A stretch of 64,000 nucleotides of DNA from Tessaracoccus caeni (GTDB taxonomy: Bacteria > Actinomycetota > Actinomycetes > Propionibacteriales > Propionibacteriaceae), in assembly GCF_029211185.1 (NCBI RefSeq), contig NZ_JARGDO010000014.1, positions 49,883 to 113,882 on the forward strand. The letters run 5' to 3'. Shown one piece after another: positions 57,063 through 64,000 of this stretch. The translations under genes and the position numbers were made by a program. The notes under the pieces were generated by a model that saw nothing but the letters and a program-made list of their open reading frames with translations, ran no database searches and was not told the DNA's origin. Each line of letters begins with the position of its first letter. The first letter of the stretch is position 1.

Positions 57063-57118
57063 GTCACGCTCTCCTCGAGGCTCGGCCGCGAACGGCCTCG
57101 CACCTCGAAGAGCGTGGT
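57063..57118. repeat. Family A inverted repeat
   Basis: CACGCTCTCCTCGAGGCTCG then GCCGCGAACGGCCTCGCACC and TCGAAGAGCGTGG: arms CTCTCCTCGAGG and CCTCGAAGAG with a GGCCG centre. It lies in the 517-bp stretch between the HEPN remnant and glgP, which has no other supportable gene. Confidence 0.8.
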
Positions 57119-57173
57119 GTGAGGCGCCGTGACGCCACCGGAGACAGGCACGTCGAAGAGCTTGACACAGCAG

Positions 57174-57215
57174 AAAGGGAGGGTTTCCACCGAAGACGGT
57201 GGAAACCCTCCCTTT
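57174..57215. terminator. Perfect 18-bp hairpin terminator downstream of glgP
   Basis: AAAGGGAGGGTTTCCACC (57174-57191) pairs exactly with 57198-57215 around the loop GAAGAC. It is about 180 bp past the glgP stop codon, and A/T runs at the base of the stem would allow termination in either direction. Confidence 0.85.
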
Positions 57216-57315
57216 CTAGACCCCGCTGCCCCCGCGAGCCCTTCGAGACGATGTCCGCTACTCAGCCATTCGGCTCACGACTGTCTGCCGGGCGGACATC
57301 CCTCAGGGACTGGTG

Positions 57316-57360
57316 GGTGGGGCAGCCGATCGAAGCACCGACTGGGTGTTCCAGATGCGC
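57316..57360. repeat. Partial duplication of the glgP 3' end
   Basis: About 45 bp, ending GACTGGGTGTTCCAGATGCG, nearly repeat the end of glgP at 57376-57421 (CGGCTGGGTGTTCCAGATGC). In the outer copy the stop codon has been lost by substitution. It looks like a short tandem duplication that decayed. Confidence 0.7.
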
Positions 57361-57391
57361 TTCAACAGGAACCCGTGGTTGGGGCGGCCGG

Positions 57392-59947
<2,556 letters not shown>

Positions 59948-60049
59948 GGCGGACAGCCTAGTGCCTGAATCGGAAACGGGGATTATCGACGAGGGTCAGG
60001 GCGGGTGCGGATCCTCGCGCTGGAACCGTTGGACCTGCGCGTCTGCTCC

Positions 60050-60118
60050 TTGTCGAGGCTCACTCCTTCTCGAGTTTCGCTCCTTTCGAGGCTCGCTTCG
60101 CTCGCACCTCAAGGAGCG
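60050..60118. repeat. Family A-like repeats
   Basis: TCGAGGCTCACTCCTTCTCG is followed by CGAGTTTCGCTCCTTTCGAG and GCTCGCTTCGCTCGCACCTC then AAGGAGCG. The last part has the family A architecture with altered centre. It ends on the stop codon of the Gfo/Idh gene at 60119, and the gap from glgP has no other content. Confidence 0.6.
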
Positions 60119-61120
60119 TTACTGAAGATCCTCGGACATGTCGGCTTCGGTGTGGCTGACGCCGGCATAGCGGAGGCAGTCATCGAGGATCCGCATCACT
60201 TCGAGGGTGTCGTCGAGGGGCATCGTCGGCGACTCCGTCTCGCCCGCGAGGATCCGCAATGTGGCCTCGGCGAACTCGTGGCAGTAGCCGTGGCCGGTGG
60301 GTGGTGCCTCGATGATCCTGGGCAGCACGCCTTGCCGGTTGATCGTGACGATGCTGGCGTGGTGGAAGCGCGGGTCGATCTCGACCCAGCCCTTCGAGCC
60401 GACGATGATCATCCGACCTGGGCCCGGACCGTCGAGCCCGCAGGCCAGCGACGAGAGGCCATCGGCGGAGTGTCGCAGCGTGATGCTGGCGGCGGCGTCG
60501 ACGCCGTTGGGGTACAGCCGGGCCTCGCATCGGGTCTCGCGGACGTCGCCGAGGAAATCATGAGCGAAGCTCACCACGTAGACGCCGACGTCGAGCAGCG
60601 CGCCGCCGGCCAGTTCCTGGGCGAAGAGCCGGTTGGTGGGGTCGAAGTCTCGGTAGGCGAAGAGGTCGCCTTGCACGGCGAGCACCTCGCCGATGCGACC
60701 CCAGGCGACCACCTCGCGGGCAGCCGAGATCGCGGGCAGGAACCGCGTCCACATGGCTTCCATGGCGAAGACGCCCTTGGCGCGTGCCGCGTCGACGACC
60801 CGCTGGGCTCCCGCATAGGTGGCGGTGAAGGACTTCTCCACCAGCACGGCCTTGCCCGCGTCGATCGCGGCCAGGGCGAGGTCGTGGTGATGGGAGTTGG
60901 GGGTGGCGATGTAGACGGCGTCGATGTCGGGGTCGTCCAGCATCGCTCGATAGCTGCCATGGGCTCTGGCGACGCCGTGCCGACGGGCGAAGGCCTGGGC
61001 CCGCTCGGGGGTTCGCGACGCGACCGCAGCCAGCTCCGCGTCGGCGACGAACTGGAAGTCACCGGCAACCGCCTGCGCGATGCCACCGGTGCCGAAGATT
61101 CCCCATCGAACGCTTTCCAT
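60119..61120 (-). CDS. Gfo/Idh/MocA family oxidoreductase (trans-dihydrodiol dehydrogenase-like)
   Basis: A 333-residue dehydrogenase-like protein. Rossmann loop RWGIFGTGGIAQAVAGDF, then VYIATPNSHHHDLALAAI, AVLVEKSFTATYAGAQ (the lysine motif reads EKS rather than EKP) and EAMWTRFLPAISAAREVV, the block shared with dimeric dihydrodiol / xylose dehydrogenase relatives. A TAAAGT -10 box (61127-61132) lies 6 nt before the ATG, so a leaderless mRNA is likely. The substrate is unknown. Confidence 0.9.
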   Translation of the reverse strand: MESVRWGIFGTGGIAQAVAGDFQFVADAELAAVASRTPERAQAFARRHGVARAHGSYRAMLDDPDIDAVYIATPNSHHHDLALAAIDAGKAVLVEKSFTATYAGAQRVVDAARAKGVFAMEAMWTRFLPAISAAREVVAWGRIGEVLAVQGDLFAYRDFDPTNRLFAQELAGGALLDVGVYVVSFAHDFLGDVRETRCEARLYPNGVDAAASITLRHSADGLSSLACGLDGPGPGRMIIVGSKGWVEIDPRFHHASIVTINRQGVLPRIIEAPPTGHGYCHEFAEATLRILAGETESPTMPLDDTLEVMRILDDCLRYAGVSHTEADMSEDLQ

Positions 61121-61249
61121 GGCCCAACTTTACCCGTCAGAGGCCGCCCGGTTAGGGCTTTCGAGCGAGCTCCTATCCCGCGGGACGCGCGACGCCGTGA
61201 CCTCCGCTGCCACACGCTCTATCCTTGACCCGGCAAGAGGAGGAAAGCT

Positions 61250-62524
<1,275 letters not shown>

Positions 62525-62564
62525 CGGAGAGCCTCGGCACCATCCAGGACGACGAGGCATCGGG

Positions 62565-63929
62565 GTGAGCGACACCTGGCGGTCACGCGCTATGGACGTG
62601 GCCCGCTGGCTGGTCGTCCAGCCGCGGCCGGGCCAACCCCCGTTCGAGCGTCCCGTCGAAGTGGGGGTGGCGGTCTTCATCGCAGGCGGCCTGCTGCGTT
62701 TCGAGAGCGAGTTCGGCAATCCAGACCTGCCGTTTCTTGCGCACGTGGGGCTGGTGCTGATCTTCGGAGCCCAGGTGCTGCTGATCGCGGAGTGCCTGCG
62801 CCCGATGCGTCTGCTCCCGGCGGTGTTGGGACTGGCCATCACGGGCTTGGTGCTGATGATGGTCGCCCAGCTGGGTTGGGACGGCACCGTCATCTGGCGG
62901 GTCGACGTGTGGCTGGTCAGCCTGCTGGTCTATCTGATCCTGTTCCGGCCGCGCAGCATCGAACTCGCCCTGCTCGCGATCGCCGCCATCGGCACCACCG
63001 TCGTCGTCATCGCGCAGGCGAAGTTCGACTGGCGCGACCAGCTGCTGATGTGGGTGTTCACCCTGGTGACGCCCCTCATCCTGACGCTCGGCACGAGGGT
63101 CGTGGCGGCGATGGTCGACGATCATCTGGCCTACAAGGACAGCCTGCAGCAGAGCACCAAGACCGATCAGGCCGTGCAGGCCCGAACGGACGCGTTGTCC
63201 CGGCTGCGCCGCGAGATGCACGACTCGCTCCTGCACTGTCTTCAGTTGGTGGCCTCCCCTTGGGCCAGCATGACCCCGGATGAGGCCCGGTCCCTCTGCG
63301 CCGCGACGATCACTCAACTGCCGGAGGTGCCTCACGAGGAGAAATGGGCTCGCAGCGAACCCATCGGCGGGTATCTGCGCCAAATTCTCGACGACGAACC
63401 CTGCCTGATCACGTGGAGCGGGACCGGCGAACGCATCCCCTTGCTGCCCGCCACCGCCATCGGGAAGGCCGCGCGCGAGTGCGTGCGCAACGTGATCAAA
63501 CACTGCACCCGGGCCGAGGCGGCGGTGAGCATCCGGTCGGAGAACGGGGCGGTGCGCGTCGAGATCGCCGACTCCGGTCCCGGTTTCACCACCGACGACG
63601 CGATGTCGCGCGGCGGAGGATGGCGTAACTCCATCGTCGAGCGTATGACCAGCGTCGGCGGCTCGGCAGAGCTGCACCGCAACGAACGGGGAGGCACCAC
63701 CGTCGCCCTGAGCTGGCCCGCCCCCATCCCTCCCCTGCCCGAGCCACTGAGCAGACGCGCCCGGCGCAGGGTGGCCGTGACTCCGGTTCCCCTGGTGGTG
63801 GCGAGCCTGGTGAACGTGCTGACGAGCCATCAGGGGGTGGACATCGGAGTTGCGCTCGGCGTCTGGTTCGGCCTGAGCCGCCCCCTTCATTCGGTCCGGA
63901 CGCTCTGTGAGTCGTCGGTTTCCATTTGA
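62565..63929 (+). CDS. NarL-type sensor histidine kinase, 3' end replaced by an IS element
   Basis: A 454-residue frame from GTG 62565 (GACGAGG 7 nt upstream). Five or so membrane helices (about 25-175) are followed by a HisKA_3-like helix with His219 in REMHDSLLHCLQLV, N box ECVRNVIKHC and G box ADSGPGFTTDD. After the kinase core comes another hydrophobic stretch (VAVTPVPLVVASLVNVL, GVALGVWFGL), which breaks off near 63880; the final residues (HSVRTLCESSVSI) are encoded by IS DNA. So the C-terminal part is lost. The cognate response regulator is not in the window. Confidence 0.75.
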   Translation: MSDTWRSRAMDVARWLVVQPRPGQPPFERPVEVGVAVFIAGGLLRFESEFGNPDLPFLAHVGLVLIFGAQVLLIAECLRPMRLLPAVLGLAITGLVLMMVAQLGWDGTVIWRVDVWLVSLLVYLILFRPRSIELALLAIAAIGTTVVVIAQAKFDWRDQLLMWVFTLVTPLILTLGTRVVAAMVDDHLAYKDSLQQSTKTDQAVQARTDALSRLRREMHDSLLHCLQLVASPWASMTPDEARSLCAATITQLPEVPHEEKWARSEPIGGYLRQILDDEPCLITWSGTGERIPLLPATAIGKAARECVRNVIKHCTRAEAAVSIRSENGAVRVEIADSGPGFTTDDAMSRGGGWRNSIVERMTSVGGSAELHRNERGGTTVALSWPAPIPPLPEPLSRRARRRVAVTPVPLVVASLVNVLTSHQGVDIGVALGVWFGLSRPLHSVRTLCESSVSI

Positions 63930-64000
63930 TGGGTGCACTTTCGAGCGTACTCGGCTGGGGGTAGGTAGCCGAGCGAGGAGTGCCGGCGGTGGTGGTTGTA
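63887..64000 (-). mobile_element. IS3-family transposase, C-terminal 37 codons (runs off the window)
   Basis: Reading the minus strand from the window edge gives YNHHRRHSSLGYLPPAEYAR, the C-terminal integrase-core hallmark of IS3-family OrfB transposases, then 17 more residues and TGA at 63887-63889. The element has inserted into the 3' part of the sensor kinase gene. Its terminal inverted repeat should lie within about 30 bp left of 63887, but cannot be set precisely because the other end is outside the window. Confidence 0.88.

Noticed and set aside
56896..57132. 78-codon frame with a hydrophobic N-terminus (NWTVAYIWLAIVLALYVL)
   Set aside because: No ribosome-binding site or similarity. 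Its second half runs through a family A repeat, so it is most likely fortuitous; one hydrophobic stretch is not enough to call a gene.

Overview
The window is 64 kb of high-GC chromosomal DNA from an actinobacterium. Supporting traits are HspR with HAIR operators on dnaK and clpB, a class E sortase, three DUF1707 proteins, an MptB-like mannosyltransferase, GTP-type PEP carboxykinase, a T-box ahead of ileS, and many genes with a TANNNT -10 box only 6-7 nt before the start codon (leaderless mRNAs). Family Propionibacteriaceae is a reasonable guess, but no 16S rRNA or tRNA gene is present to confirm it.

Layout. 1-8.2 kb: envelope and metabolism genes (partial DUF368 lipid translocase, lemA, sortase-pyrE, spermidine-synthase-like protein, MATE pump, pdxH, DUF1707 protein, MFS transporter). 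8.2-13 kb: clpB and pckG. 13.2-15.6 kb: TPP riboswitch with the thiamine salvage operon thiM-thiE-thiD. 15.8-16.5 kb: small zinc-ribbon protein and a ParE-type toxin-antitoxin pair. 16.7-20.8 kb: dnaK-grpE-dnaJ-hspR. 21-22.2 kb: an unknown proline-rich membrane protein. 22.3-28.9 kb: a ROK repressor divergent from a carbohydrate ABC import operon that also encodes a Gfo/Idh dehydrogenase. 28.9-35.2 kb: thrC coupled to two DUF1707 proteins, an ABC exporter, and a mannosyltransferase. 35.4-39.8 kb: NDH-2, a two-component system, deoC. 40-45.8 kb: ABC exporter, reductase-like protein, AraC regulator, dcd, MalY-type lyase. 45.9-47.4 kb: a fic gene flanked by AT-rich palindromic repeats. 47.4-49.4 kb: class V aminotransferase divergent from a LysR regulator. 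49.4-53.2 kb: repeats, then T-box and ileS. 53.5-64 kb: three Gfo/Idh oxidoreductases, an HTH-nucleotidyltransferase with a truncated HEPN partner, glgP, lysC, and a sensor kinase whose 3' end is replaced by an IS3-family element running off the window.

Intergenic space is rich in dispersed palindromic repeats. I separate four families: A, with CTCTTTGAGG / CCTCGAAAAGAG arms; B, with AAAATCGGCCA / TGGCCGATTTT arms; C, with CACAAATCTGCG / CGCAGATTTGTG arms; and D, with TTCCGCAGGTA. There is also a 169-bp MITE-like element. They sit mostly just after stop codons or between convergent genes.

I found no clear, complete new defence or biosynthetic system. The most interesting items are an isoleucyl-tRNA synthetase with a swapped signature motif (GTHH instead of HxGH), the fic islet with its flanking operator-like repeats, the systematic leaderless-promoter pattern, and the dispersed repeat families. 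All functions are inferred by reading the sequence; no database search was run.
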